Shown here: positions 12,638-24,639 of the stretch, one piece after another
Layout of the letters: every line of letters begins with the position of its first letter
How positions within the stretch are numbered: the first letter of the stretch is position 1
DNA from: Channa striata
Lineage: Eukaryota > Chordata > Actinopteri > Anabantiformes > Channidae
Direction: 5' to 3'
NCBI GenBank assembly: GCA_033026295.1
Contig: CM065179.1
Coordinates: 23,553,275-23,617,274 of the forward strand
DNA length: 64,000 bases
Notes under the pieces: model-generated
Told to the model about the DNA's origin: nothing
What the model saw: the letters and a program-made list of their open reading frames with translations, nothing else
Databases searched by the model: none
Program-made: the position numbers and the translations under genes

Positions 12638-13276
12638 GGCTAAAGGTTTACAACAAGCACACGTGTAATCAAGGCGGCGAATCGTGGCGGTAGATGATGA
12701 CGTGAATGAAATGCGACGACGCTTAAAATTAAGGGGTATTTTTTCACCGGGTAATTTCTTTCAGGCAAAACCTTTTACGAATAATCTTGGCTTTGTTACA
12801 TAAGTGTGCAGGCACAAACCCTAACATTAACCAATTGAAATAAAAAATGGAAAGAATAGAAAAAATATAGAAAAAGGCTAGACTAAGAAAAAACATGACA
12901 AAGAGTGATAAAAACGATATTATTATGAGACTATTATTAAAACTGAACCACAAGGAACAAAAACATTTTATCTAAAATAGTAAGGTGATTTAAGGCCAAA
13001 ACCTAACCTAAATAAATTGAATGTTCCTTTCTAGAAGGATTATAAAAGATGAAACGCGGGGTTTTATGGTGTATATTAATCAGCTGAAGGAATAACAACT
13101 ATACAATTACGGCTAAGTCCGATGTTCCTAAAAGACAAATCTCGGGGCAGAAAAGCTACTGCACGGAACTGTCCCTCTACGCATGCGCACACGACTGGCG
13201 AGGTTGTGAGCTGCGCTTGTTAACCCCGTTGTATTTCGAAAACTTCTCCATAACTCGTAGTTTCTGGGTAGTGAAG
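12638..13276. promoter_or_regulatory. Divergent aatf/magoh promoter interval
   Basis: 639 bp separate the two start codons. The magoh-proximal part is relatively CpG-rich and holds CGCATGCGCAC at 13180-13190, a good match to the palindromic NRF1 motif and about 90 bp from the magoh start. The centre (about 12780-13080) is AT-rich with no coding signal. The bidirectional promoter role is inferred from layout. Confidence 0.55.
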
Positions 13277-14851
13277 ATGTCCACAAGTGACTTTTATTTG
13301 AGATACTACGTTGGGCACAAGGGGAAGTTTGGACACGAGTTCCTGGAGTTTGAATTCAGACCTGACGGTGGGTAGTATTCACTTGAATTAGCAGTCCTGC
13401 GTGTAAGCTAAACTCTTTAGCCACTCTGAAGCGGGTAGGCCGCAGCGGTCTCGCAGCGAGCTGCTAGCGCCAAATTCACTTTTTAGTTTCCCTTGTATCA
13501 TTCTGTTTAGATTTTATTACTGCATTAAAATGTATTTATCATAAACTAAATAATATTTCAGTCCTGCCGGTAAGCTAAACTCTTTAGCCACTCGGAAGCG
13601 GGTAGGCCGCAGCGGTCTCGCAGCGAGCTGCTAGCGCCAAATTCACTTTTTTTAGTTTCCCTTGTATCATCCTGTTTAGATTGTATTACTGCCTTAAAAT
13701 GTATTTATCATAAACTAAATATTTCAGTGCTACGTGTAACCGCTACGAGGCCTGTAGAAATGACTGTGTGATTTGCTCGTGCGATGCATTGTTTCTAATT
13801 ACTCTCCCCTCTTCTAAATGCTCAGCCGGTATTAATATTTTTTTTTTTGCAGGGAAACTGAGGTATGCAAACAACAGTAACTACAAGAACGACGTCATGA
13901 TCAGGAAAGAGGTAATGCATTCTAAATGTTTTATTGTTTTAGTTGTCCGAAATAGCCTGTGCTTGTTGGGTTTCTTCAGCAGTTTCTGTGATTTTAAGTT
14001 CACTGGTATTGCATAGAGGAAGTATTGTCATCAGCAAAATAAATTTTGCTTACATCTGTCTTCGATCATTTACTTCATTCACTTAAATTTACTATGTGGT
14101 AGTGGTGGTCAGTCATAGTGGGGTTGAAAATTCATTGTCATGTACTTTACAGTAAGATAATAAAGATTATTCTGACAACCTCATCATGTTTTTGTTGTAA
14201 AAGTCTAACCTGGATTACATGTTTTCTGTGTACCAACGTAGGCGTATGTTCACAAGAGTGTGATGGAGGAGCTGAAGAGGATCATTGATGACAGCGAGAT
14301 CACTAAAGAAGACGATGCACTGTGGCCACCACCTGACAGAGTTGGCAGACAGGTTTGTGGCTCCATTTCGCTGCTAAGGACTCGTAGTTGTGTATAGTAT
14401 CATTTATTTTCTTTAAAACTGCTGCTGACCAACACATTATGAAGAATTTACATTTGGTCACAAATTTTGACAACGCATACAAAGCACTTATGTTTTCATT
14501 ATTTGATCAACACATTGCTATTATTTCTGTTATTTATCCGATGTTAACAAGTGCCTTGTTTTTGTCCAATTTTCTCAGGAATTGGAGATTGTTATTGGAG
14601 ATGAACACATTTCATTTACAACTTCCAAAATTGGTTCTTTGATTGATGTCAACCAGTCAAAGTGAGTCAAAGTCCCATCCAACAGTTGAGAGTCAAGTGT
14701 TTAGATGTCACTAATAAAAGGCCATTAATTCTAAAAATAATTGTGTTCCAGGGACCCTGAAGGCCTTCGTGTATTCTACTACCTGGTGCAAGATCTGAAA
14801 TGTCTTGTCTTCAGTCTCATTGGCCTACACTTCAAGATCAAGCCAATCTAA
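13277..14851 (+). CDS. magoh: Mago nashi homolog, exon junction complex core subunit
   Basis: Five coding exons: 13277-13367, 13853-13911, 14242-14352, 14579-14661 and 14752-14851, giving 147 residues. The protein is essentially identical to vertebrate MAGOH apart from the first residues ([19 protein letters not shown]). Conserved blocks include [57 protein letters not shown] and the terminus [16 protein letters not shown] pairs with RBM8A (Y14) and locks EIF4A3 on spliced mRNA upstream of exon junctions, feeding mRNA export, localisation and nonsense-mediated decay. A polyadenylation signal AATAAA is at 14935-14940, 84 bp past the stop. Intron 1 carries a tandem duplication (separate entry). 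Confidence 0.98.
13394..13727 (+). repeat. 167-bp tandem duplication in magoh intron 1
   Basis: Unit 1 (13394-13560) and unit 2 (13561-13727) align end to end with roughly a dozen differences, including a TT insertion in a T run and a 3-base AAT deletion. Both carry the CpG-rich core GCGGTCTCGCAGCGAGCTGC. A short third start, GTGCTACGTGTAA at 13728, resembles the unit's opening. Each unit begins with a splice-donor-like GTAAGC. Confidence 0.93.
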
Positions 14852-16347
14852 ATTTTGCTTATTGTATTTGATTTATCTTATGTTTCTGTTCTACCGCATT
14901 TGTAAATTTGCTTTTGGTGCATTTTTTTATTTTAAATAAAGGGTGAGAAACCTTACTGCTTTGCCCAGAGCTACTTGTTTGAAGCATCTTTTGCCCTGAA
15001 AGTATAGTCATGGCAAAATTCTCATAGAATTAGAAAACATTGTAATTACAATTAAAGTAGAAATTTGAGGTTTTTAACGTGCAGAAAAAAACCTACTTAA
15101 AATGTGTCATAAAATCATCTGGACAACAAAATCAATTTTAAAAAAAAAATATTGGGCAGAATGAAAATTGATATAACCCTAATAAAAACGGTTATAATTC
15201 TTTTAAAACTACTTACTGATTTTTAAAGGCATCATCTAGTAGTTTGTTCCAGAGTCTGGGATGGATTACAGTAAGTGGGGGAGCCAAACCTGAAGAGTTA
15301 ACTGTGTATGCTGGGAGTCAGCGTATAGTTGGGAACTGACTGGTGTATTCTGAAATATGCTCAAGAATATGTGCCCTACTTCAAGTACTGACAGGACTTC
15401 ACAAGTTGATAAGTGTCAAGGCAAAAAAACATTTTTCTAAGAGACTGGATCTGTTCTAAAACTAAAATGTATCTTATTTTTCAGCGAGGTTTTGAACACC
15501 CAGGTCCTGATAAACAGTTTACCAGCCTGTTTATATGTTTTGTTAATGACAGGTTTGTCTATCCTTTAACAAAATGTTCTCATTTTAAAACCAAATAAAG
15601 GAGCAATTACAATTAAATTAAGTTTTATTTCAAAATACATTCAACCACATCAATAAGTCTGTAGCTGACCAACAGTGATGACAAGTAAAATCCATTACAA
15701 TGACATTAAATGCTCTGGTAGAAGTTCACATAATTTTGAAATAGCACAGCCTTTTGTCTCCTCAATTGTTGTGCTTGGTGAAGAAATTGTACATCCAGAA
15801 GTCCAACTGCATATGTTTTGCATAGGTCAGCCATCTCAGTCTCAGCTGACACTTCTTTACCAAGTAACACAGAACACAGCTAGCACTTTACATTAGATTA
15901 CAGCATAGTGCTAGTGAGTAGCTGAAATTGCTCAACAAACATCGCTGATGAAGAATGACGTCTGGGTAAACCAGGACAAATTCATTATGACAAAACATTA
16001 AAGGGAGTGAGCAATTCTTCTGTTTATAGTAAAGTATTTTTTTTATTAGACCATTCAAGGGTTTGTGTCAGTTCAAGCTGAGATTAACTTTTTTGTTGTT
16101 TAACTTTGTTGTTCATTTCATTTCAGTTATAATGACTAAATCAGAAGTTTTTACTATTACCAATATCCCCTCAAAAGTAACTCCCCATCTTTGTAACTTA
16201 CCATTCATTACCTCAAAAATGTAAAATCTATGCACTGTGATTCTTTCAGTCAATGCATTTTTATGCAGAAATACGCATCAACAGACCAGGAGCTCAGAGC
16301 AGTTATTGGGATTACTGTTATTTCTTCCTATGTGGTGATGCACCTAT
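14852..16347. other. magoh/cpt2 tail-to-tail interval
   Basis: About 1.5 kb of AT-rich convergent UTR and spacer. Besides the proximal magoh signal at 14935, a second plus-strand AATAAA lies at 15594-15599. A minus-strand signal (TTTATT, 15624-15629) would give cpt2 a 3' UTR of about 0.7 kb. A gene between MAGOH and CPT2 as in human (CZIB, from memory) is not seen here. Confidence 0.5.
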
Positions 16348-19300
16348 TCATTTGTTGAGTGACTTCCCCTCTAGGACAGAGAAAATGTCTTCTAAAGACT
16401 CATGGACACACTGCAGGAACTCATGAACATTGCGCGCTGGATAGCTGGATACATTGCAGCCAATCCAGTCGTCATGGACACCATAGCCAACGCCAAAGCC
16501 ATCAGGCACCACTGGGGCAAAGCCGCCAAGGCTGACAGCTGGACTGGTAAGGGTGCTGGTGGACAGGATGTTGTGGTTGATGGCTGCATAAGCGGGGTCA
16601 GTATACAGACTGTGTAGAGGCTGGCCCTTTGAGTTGGCCAGGCACCGCATGGCAAATAGGTGGCGGTCAAAACCTTGGCCTTGTGAGAGAAATGAAAATA
16701 AAAAGTGGTTAGTGAAGTAGGTCAAAGAGTGTGTTCATAAATCTTAATGGTGGAGAAGCAGCCCCAAGAATTACTTAAATGTAGCTTGATCTGTGAATAG
16801 CATTGTAAAATCCATTTTATAAATAAGGGCTTTGAAAGCATGGTCGTTAATGGTGGGGTCCTGCATGAACACACAAGTCTGCCAAAATTAGAAACATCTT
16901 GGATCTTTCATATTTTGGACAGTAAATTGCTTTAAAATAACACTTTGGGCAGTAATGGCTTAAATTTTATTTGCTTATTTAGTATTGAAAAATTTATTTT
17001 ATAGAAAAATGACTAGCCTAAGATCAGAATCTTAGGAGTTTTGGTACACACCATATAGAGTCATGAATCAGCATAACTCTTCTGTAGTAATGACAAGTAT
17101 CAATGTAAATGCACAGTTAATGTGAAATGATCACTTCTTAAAAATTATGAAAAGTTAAAACTTGTGAAATATTAGGGTCCATACTTTGACTAGGCCACTC
17201 CTAAAGCTATTACTAATCTAGTTAAAGCTGAAAAATCCTTTGCGTTAATAAGTGACCAGATTCTTACTGACTTGCATGTAAAATTACAATCAGGAGCACC
17301 TACTGCAGTATAACTGACAGTTAGCCTCATGGTTGAAAAAAAAAGTATAAATATCTTATACACACCCATAGCTGCTTCCTTTGTCAGCTGCCCATGATAT
17401 TTCGAACACTCGTTGAGCATGGCCCGTAGCTGCTCCACACTGTGTTGTCCTCGTTGGAAAACAAAAGCGTGGGAACATTGTTTGGTGTGTATGGTGGCTG
17501 GCCGGATGGTCTCAGTGCGGCCATGCTTAAATGCTGCTGTGCTACAGGACTCGTACGTGGCTACAGTCTGCCCATACTGCTTCAGGAAGCCCATCTGAAA
17601 AGCCAGTTGGGCTACAGCATCTGGACTCAACTTGCTCTTTTTCAAACGTTCCTTCCCTCCTTTCTTGAACTCCATTGCATCAATGGTGAGTTTTGACACA
17701 GCTGCATCGAAGTTCGTCTTGGCTTGTTTGATGCCGTCCTGCAGCTCGAGGTCAAGGTTGAACTGCAGTCTGCGCACAGCTGAGGCTGAATCCACAGCAG
17801 CGGCCTGAGAGCCTGGGTGGACCACTGGCTGTTCCGTTGTGTCCTTGAAGATCTCATTCTGAAATCGGAGCACAGCTACACCGTCCCCCCAGGAGTGCTC
17901 AAAATTGATGGCTGCCTGTCCATCTTTGGCAAGAATGACACTGAAGGACTTGTCGTACCAGCGATTGCAGCCATCGCCATGCAGCATGTTGTGAGAGATC
18001 TGAATGTGATCCCTCATGCTCTCATCATCAAGGCAGAGACAGAAAATGGCACTGTCAACATTTTGTAAAACCTCTGCATTCCCAGCTGCTATCAGTTTCT
18101 CCCTCAGCCCAGCCCACACATCCCTGTTCTCACTGGTCAGGACCCCAAGGGGAAAGGCCGGCGCTGGTGTCTGGTCAGATAAAATGTACTTCAAGTGGGA
18201 CTGGATCTCTCCAGGCTTCACCAAATTCCCATCCTTGTCTATAATGTCAAACACATACATGTTGCCTTTCCTCATGACCAGCAGATGTCGGCCCTTCTCT
18301 TCAGTAAAGAGCTCATCTCGGCCACGCTTTGGGATTCGAGTGGAGTTGAAAAGGCGAAAGTACTGCGACATATCCAGGGGGTAAGCATTTACCATGTAGG
18401 CTCCGTACCAAGACAGAGAGGAGGGAACCCAGCGGATGAACTTTTTGAAGCCGTCTGTGTCACTTTTTGCTGGGTTTAGGTGGAAAACCTCTGGCTCCAG
18501 TATTCCCGTGCGCAGGGTTTTCATGAAGCGCACTGCTGAACACACTATATTGGTAGCACGAATAAGCTGGTCATTGTACTCTTTCTTTGGGTCAGGATTG
18601 AAGGACATGAAAGGATTGAAGTTCAGCACCACAGAGTCACGTGCACACAGGTACATGTCAAACCATGGTCCTGCAGGAAACCTTATTCGTTAGCAATGTT
18701 TTGCATTTCATTTACTCAATTGCAGCATAACAACCCACAGAACGGCACACCCACCTGAGATGTAGCTTGTGTGCTTATTGTTTTTATCCTGAGTTACCAG
18801 TTCTTCATGCAGTTGTTTGCCCACACCATTCAGGAAATCTTTTGCAGTTTTCTCTGTTGTTCTGACGACACACAAACACACACAATCAGTTTGTATCAAC
18901 TAATGAAATACATTTTTGAATGAACTGTTAAAACCTACCTGAACTGGTCATCGTCCAACAGCGGCCTCTGAGCAGCTAAATACCTCTTAATAGTATCCTC
19001 CAATTTTGGTACAGGCAGCCTAAAAATAGAAAGAAAGTCACAAGATTTGTTAAAATATTAAGAATAAAAAAGTCTACAATTTTTTAAGTGGGTCTAAACA
19101 GCAGCTTGGACACAAACGTTCTTAAAGAAAATGTGTTAGTTCATACTATTCTGAAAAACATACCTGGATAATGCACTTTTAATGTGAAGACAGACAAAAC
19201 TCACATTTGGCACATATTTTGTGCAAAAATACATTATTTTAAAGGAAATATCATATAATTATGAAATAATTATTTGGCTTCATCACCATCATTTAAATAA

Positions 19301-20156
19301 ATAAGGTCATTTTTTGAGTAACTTATTTTTGTAGCAATAACATTTTGTAACTATTCTTTCACTGCCTCTCAGCACAGAAAATGAAAGAGGGAACTTTTTG
19401 TTGTACAATGATGTTAATTTTAAAGATACCCAACTGATACTGAAGCTCATATGGTTTTGATAAACTTTTAGTCTAAACGACATTTTTCTTGTTATGCCCA
19501 TACATTACGCAGATTCAATTTATTAAGCCAGATTATGTCCTAAAATGTGCTTTTTGGTTGTTATATTCATAAAGTTAGGTTTACCTTGCAGAGGTCCCCT
19601 GACTTGTTAAACGACAACTGTCTTTGTATTTGGCCTGTAATTTTCATTAAAGAAAAAAAGAAAACAGTGGATTTTGACCCTGATCACTACATTGGATTTT
19701 TAAAGGCCATAGACGGAGCGATCTCCCCCCAGTGGACCTCGGATGTCGCAAACGTGGGCGCCCCCTAACGGTCACCGAGCTTAACCCGTTTGTGCACTTT
19801 CACCCACATTCATCTAAGAGAAGGACGAATTGGTCACATTTCAATCTGTCTAACACCTTCATTGTAAGTTAGATTCACATCCTACAAACAGTATTTCGCA
19901 TCTTAAACCACGTGTTAAATAATTGCGATAATATTAGGCATTTGGCAAAAGTGCCTCTCGGCACCTGACGTTACCTGGGTAAACTCTTCTGGTAATGCAT
20001 CGTCGGGACCACACTTCGGTGCAAAAACTCGCTGGAAGACGCCGGTTCGCTGCTGTACTTTCGCTTATCAACCCCCCGAGCGACCGTCCTCAAATGAATC
20101 AGACTTGCACATTTTTTCATAGAAGCGACACATTGCGATGAAAGCAGAGTAGCCAT
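16348..20156 (-). CDS. cpt2: Carnitine O-palmitoyltransferase 2, mitochondrial
   Basis: Five exons on the minus strand: 20156-19975, 19019-18939, 18861-18755, 18670-17366 (a large central exon, as in mammals) and 16679-16348, giving 668 residues (human 658). CPT2, on the matrix face of the inner mitochondrial membrane, converts long-chain acylcarnitine back to acyl-CoA for beta-oxidation. The N-terminus (MATLLSSQCVASMKKCASLI) is basic and serine-rich without acids, as expected for a mitochondrial presequence. The catalytic histidine is in FEHSWGDGVAVLRF (His382 by my count, human His372). The carnitine-site STS motif is in NHNILSTSTLTSP (598-600). KLSPDAVAQLAFQM and YGQTVATYESCSTAAFKHGR are intact. 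No breaks were seen. A palindromic E-box lies upstream of the start. Confidence 0.97.
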
Positions 20157-20494
20157 GTTGCTGCTAGCGAGAGAACCGAGAACCGAACGGTGGCGAGCAC
20201 AGCGAATGTGCGACGAAACAAAGAAGTGAGACCTACAGACAGACGGGTCTGCGTCGCGGATGTCACAATAACTTAGCTGGTGAACCTTTAGCCACTAGCA
20301 TTAGCAGACACATTCCCTTAGCAGGTCGGTTCGTGCAGAATTTGGCTTGATACTTGGCTGCGTTTAGTTAAGAAATTTATTTGTCTGGCATATAAAAAAC
20401 ACTCACTTATTGCAAAAACCGTTTCATGATATGCAATGCAAAAGAAATCAAGAAAATAACTGAAACGACAACAGGAAGTTTGACGAGCAATGTC

Positions 20495-20506
20495 GGTCAC
20501 GTGACC
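20495..20506. promoter_or_regulatory. Palindromic E-box GGTCACGTGACC upstream of cpt2
   Basis: A perfect 12-bp palindrome containing GTCACGTGAC, the consensus of the CLEAR/E-box bound by TFEB/TFE3-MITF and USF-type bHLH-zip factors. It is about 340 bp upstream of the cpt2 start codon, so probably promoter-proximal. Binding is inferred from the motif only. Confidence 0.5.
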
Positions 20507-20794
20507 ATTGCTTCCGCGATCGTTAACTGAATTTAATTTAACTTGAAGAGCTAAGCAGGCATCTCTTCAAATTTTTTTTAATAAATATATCTTCTTTCAC
20601 CTCTACAATCTAATACGATCTATTACAACAGCTTTGCCATGAATTCTACTTTTAGAATGTTACAATTTTCAGTTGACTGGGTGGTGGAGTCATTCAATTT
20701 TAATAGATTGGCCAAAATATTAGAACCACCCCTTCATATAATACACTCCAGTACATCTTCACCACCACAGACAACTAATGAGTGTCTGTGGATG

Positions 20795-20910
20795 CATCCA
20801 TTCATCCATTCATCCATTATCTGTAACCACTTATCAAGTGTAGGATCACAGGGCGCTGAAACCTGTCCCAGGTGTCATAGAGTGAGAGACGGGGGACACC
20901 CTGGACGGGT
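20795..20910 (+). repeat. L2-type/teleost interspersed repeat tail
   Basis: The segment runs from a CATCCATT microsatellite through 'taaccacttatcaagtg', 'atcacagggcgctgaaacc' and 'gacaccctggacgggtct', the familiar tail of an abundant fish interspersed repeat. It abuts the next repeat directly. Confidence 0.7.
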
Positions 20911-20912
20911 CT

Positions 20913-21180
20913 CAATTCAATTCAGTTCAATTCAGCTTTATTTATATAGCGCCAATTTACAACAAAGTCATCTCAAGGCACTTTACATAATAAAGTCAAG
21001 ACTATGCAGACATTTAGAGAAAACCCAACAAATCCCCCTTGAGCAGCTATAGGAAACAGTGGAGAGGAAAAACTCCCTTTAACGGAAGAAACCTCCAGCA
21101 GAACCAGGCTCAGGGTGGACGGATGTCTGCCTTGACCGGTTGGGCTGAGTGGAAAGTGGAGAGAGAACAGAAAAGGAATC
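20913..21180 (+). repeat. Dispersed teleost repeat with 'tatagcgcc' core
   Basis: Begins with CAATTCAATTCAG reiterations, then 'tttatttatatagcgcc', 'tctcaaggcactttacat', 'agaaacctccagcagaacc' and 'ggctcagggtggacgg'. I recognise this order of blocks as a very common fish dispersed element. It is non-coding here. Confidence 0.75.
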
Positions 21181-22349
21181 TTGGAATAATGGAAGCAAAA
21201 AAAGATTGCCAACCAAAGATCCGTAAAATGTGCTTCTCCTGGTAATGTATCTTGTAATTTAACATATCCTTATCAAAAATGTGCATTTATATTGTGTGAT
21301 TAGGGAATAATAAAATATCATATCAACTGACATACTGCTATATGAAGGTTTTATATTGATTCAATTTTGTGATAAATATATTTATTTTTGATTTCCATTC
21401 CTAACAATTAAAAACACTTTTAATAATTTAAGATCTAAACTAAAAAGTAACCTATGTGCGAGCATGGTGAATGTCATTAGATGGGGGTTTTATCATGTGT
21501 TTATCATGGGTTTCATATTTTTTCTCTGTGTGTAAAATGCATCTTATGACAATAAGAACTATAACATCTACAGTATTTCCAGCATGCTGTTATGTGGCTT
21601 AATCTCTCCAGCAGAGGGCAATGTATTCCTGGCCTTTGGGTCACTGAGACCACTGCTTTGGTCTGAGACAAAACCTACACTTTCTTTACAAATATTGAAT
21701 TGTATAATTGTACACTGCCCATCATTGTACTAGAAGAGTGATAAAGGCACCTTCAGCTGGCTGCTTGACCTCGAGTCCTCCCCATCCACCAGCCTCTGGT
21801 ACTATGTGAAGCATCCTTACCACTAAGCCTGTCTGATTTACAACAGCATTGAGGGATATATTTAAGCACTTCTATTAAACTGATGAGATTTTGTGATGCT
21901 TGCCCCTCCACTCATGTTTAATTGTCAGTTGTTGTCCTGCTGTCTTGCCCACACTATATAGACAATAGCAGCCTGTTTGTTAAACTGTCTGTTATTTAGC
22001 TGTCTCTATATATGACATGCAACAATTATTTCCATTGGTGCATCTATCATGGCATCTTCAACTTGTGTCACTGAATGACATTGAAGCATAACTTGCTGAT
22101 GAGAAAAATTACAAAACTATATATGTCAACATATACATACAATAGCAAGAACAAGTAATGGAACTTTCCTGCTTTTCTGCCTAAATTGGTTATAAATTGT
22201 GATCTTTCATGTTTTTATTAATACACTCATGCAACTTGCAAAGTGACATAATGGTGACACTGACGTCATTAAATGTCAACCGTAGTCAGGTCTAATCAGT
22301 GAAATGAGAATGGAAGTGTGGTTTACAGCTAGGTTGACTGTGGCGTAAA

Positions 22350-23150
22350 AAGAGAAGACCATAACAACATGAAAACATCATCAGGGTTTGGGGCTTCTTT
22401 GCTGCCTCTGGACGTGGACCACAAGTGAATTCCCAGGGTTATGAAGGTGTCCTACAGGATCATATCCGGGTGGCTGTTATGTAACATTAGTTGGATCCAA
22501 CTTTTCCCCGGAAATCCGTGAAATGTTAACTCCTTTGGCTTATTAACCTTAAAAAAACATCTAATAAGTAAATAAGTTTATTCATATTTCAAGAGCAGAC
22601 GTCTTAAAGTTTATTACAGCAAATGGTTTACAACACATTCAGGACATGTATCTAGTGTTTTTGTAATTGTCATTAGTTATATCTTCAGCTGTGATGTTTT
22701 AGTATTATTGTTGTTATTACAACTGTGTCTTTCTGTATGATCTATCATCTGTTCATGTGGCACTTTGACCTTTGGGTTTTCCACATCAGGAGCTGTACTT
22801 GATGACAAATACATTTGTAGACAACCACTTTTATTATAATATCAGTACAGGCTGTCTCCAAACTGAAGCTGAGCAGAAGCAGGGTGATGCAGCAGGACAA
22901 TGACTCTAAGCACTGATGTAAATCTACTACAGAATGGCTTTATTCACCTTTTTAGAGGGGCCCAGTCAGAGTCCAGACTTCCACCCAATATTGAAGCTCA
23001 CACCAGATGTTATAAGAATATGGCTTAACTGAAGCAGTTCTGTAAGGAAGAATGGTCCAAAATCTCTCCTGGACATTGCATGGGTCTAATCCACAGATCT
23101 TGAGGTTATTGCTTCCAAAGGCTGTTGAACAAGCTAATAAAACAAAGTTG
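22350..23150 (+). mobile_element. Degenerate Tc1-like transposon, interrupted by a 374-bp insertion
   Basis: Blocks typical of a Tc1/mariner transposase gene appear in order: 'ggtttggggcttctttgctg', 'gctgtctccaaactgaagc', 'gcaggacaatgactctaagc', 'cagtcagagtccagacttcc' and 'ttgaggttattgcttcc'. The frame is broken by stops and indels. The 22476-22849 element sits inside it between two GGCT tetramers. Confidence 0.7.
22476..22849 (+). repeat. ~374-bp dispersed element, copy 1
   Basis: Runs from GTTATGTAACATTAG to TATCAGTACA and is almost identical to 24901-25248. It has a 20-bp insertion relative to copy 2. The GGCT flanks on both sides look like a short target-site duplication within the Tc1 remnant. 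It has no coding capacity; it could be a solo LTR or a non-autonomous transposon, as terminal inverted repeats are not evident. Confidence 0.85.
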
Positions 23151-23984
23151 CTTTTACTGTAAGTCCTTATTTCTTATGTTTAAAGAGTGTTTTCAATAAG
23201 ACATGAAAGAATATGACTGTTTTTTGTCAGCTTATAAACATTTTTAATTGTTACTTAGATGAAGATCAGATCACATTTCATGACTTATTTATGCAGAAAA
23301 CCAGGAAATTGCAAACAGGGCCATTGCTTTTTCCTCATCACTGCATATGCTTATCTGTCTGTAGAACAGCACCACGTTCATCAGATGCCTATCATTTTCA
23401 AAGTAAACATAGTGGGCCAGTCTTGGTTTGAAGCTGGGATGAAGCTTTATTATCTTTAACATTAATTTTATGTTGGAACACTAAGCTACCCCATTTTTAA
23501 CTAAACCTTGAGGTAAGTGGTAAATGGGAAGTATTTTATGTTTTGCTTTCAAGTTTGACCTTTTAGTTCTGTGATCAACTCATGAAGGCAATAATATATT
23601 TATAAACCTGAAACAAAGCAATCTGGCAGCAGAACTAATACCAAAAAACACAGAGGACCTGGTTTTGAAATATCTTGACATGCATTTGAAACACATATAC
23701 TGAAAGAAATTATAGTATACAGGGTGTAAAAAGAAATACACTTGCATTTGTGCAACTAAACAGTGAAAACATAATAATAAAAAAAATAATGATAATGCCA
23801 ATGAAGAAATAAAATTGTCAAAACACACAAAGAGATATTATGATTGTTTTCTTACTTGTACTGAATTAAATATATTTTAACACCCTTACCAAATCAAAAA
23901 AATCAATTTGAAAATTTACAATTTTGAAACTAAGGCTTTATTATTTTCAATATATTTGTGATATCACACATAACCACATACCCT

Positions 23985-24120
23985 GTTCAGGGTCGTGAGG
24001 GACTGGAGTCTATCCCAGCCGTCTGTGGGCCAGAGGTGGGGAACTCTCTGGACAGGTCACCAGTCTGTCTCTGGGCCAACACAAAGAGACATAGGGCAGT
24101 CCAGAGTCAAACACGCATGC
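23985..24120 (+). repeat. L2-type/teleost interspersed repeat tail
   Basis: Contains 'cagggtcgtgagggactgg', 'agtctatcccagccgtctg', 'ctctggacaggtcaccagtc' and 'acacaaagagacatagg', the same family as 20795-20910 and the minus-strand copy near 43050. Confidence 0.7.
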
Positions 24121-24639
24121 CAAACAAATACATTTGTTATGCTCAGAAGTAAACATTATTGCCAAAAAATCTAAAAGTAATTATTTAAAAAATATGGCCA
24201 AAGTTACCTAGCGAATTATTTACTGACAGGTGGTTAATCTGTAATAATATATCAGCATTTATTAGATCATCAAGTATCAAAATCTACAAACAGTAAGCAG
24301 TAGTAACTAAACTTGTACAAATCAAGTTTAGTATTTCACTTTAAATTTTAGTGAAGCAAATAGAAATGTAGCTTACAATAGAAATAATATATTAACGTAC
24401 AAGCAATGTAATGCTCTTAAGTACAGTACTTGAATAAATGTATGAATTTACTTATCAGGTCTGGACTTCAGTCCACGGCCTCCTCAGTTACTCTGAGTGA
24501 TCTGACATCGACACGTTGAGTCTGAAGATCCGGGGAAAGTAGGAAGAGTCGCGGAAGTGTGTGTCGAGCACCTGCAGCAAGCTAACGCTAACCCGGAGCT
24601 GCTAACCGAGGCGCTGTCGGTTCGTAACGTCAGGACGAA

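Larger units (their letters stand above)
20157..24639. other. cpt2-scp2 divergent intergenic region
   Basis: 4.5 kb between the two start codons. The edges are promoter-like: CpG-rich near 20160-20280, and near 24480-24640 next to scp2. The middle is AT-rich and filled with repeat debris (L2-type tails, a tatagcgcc repeat, a Tc1 remnant, and one copy of a 374-bp element). No thiolase exons belonging to a full-length SCPx form were found here. Confidence 0.6.
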
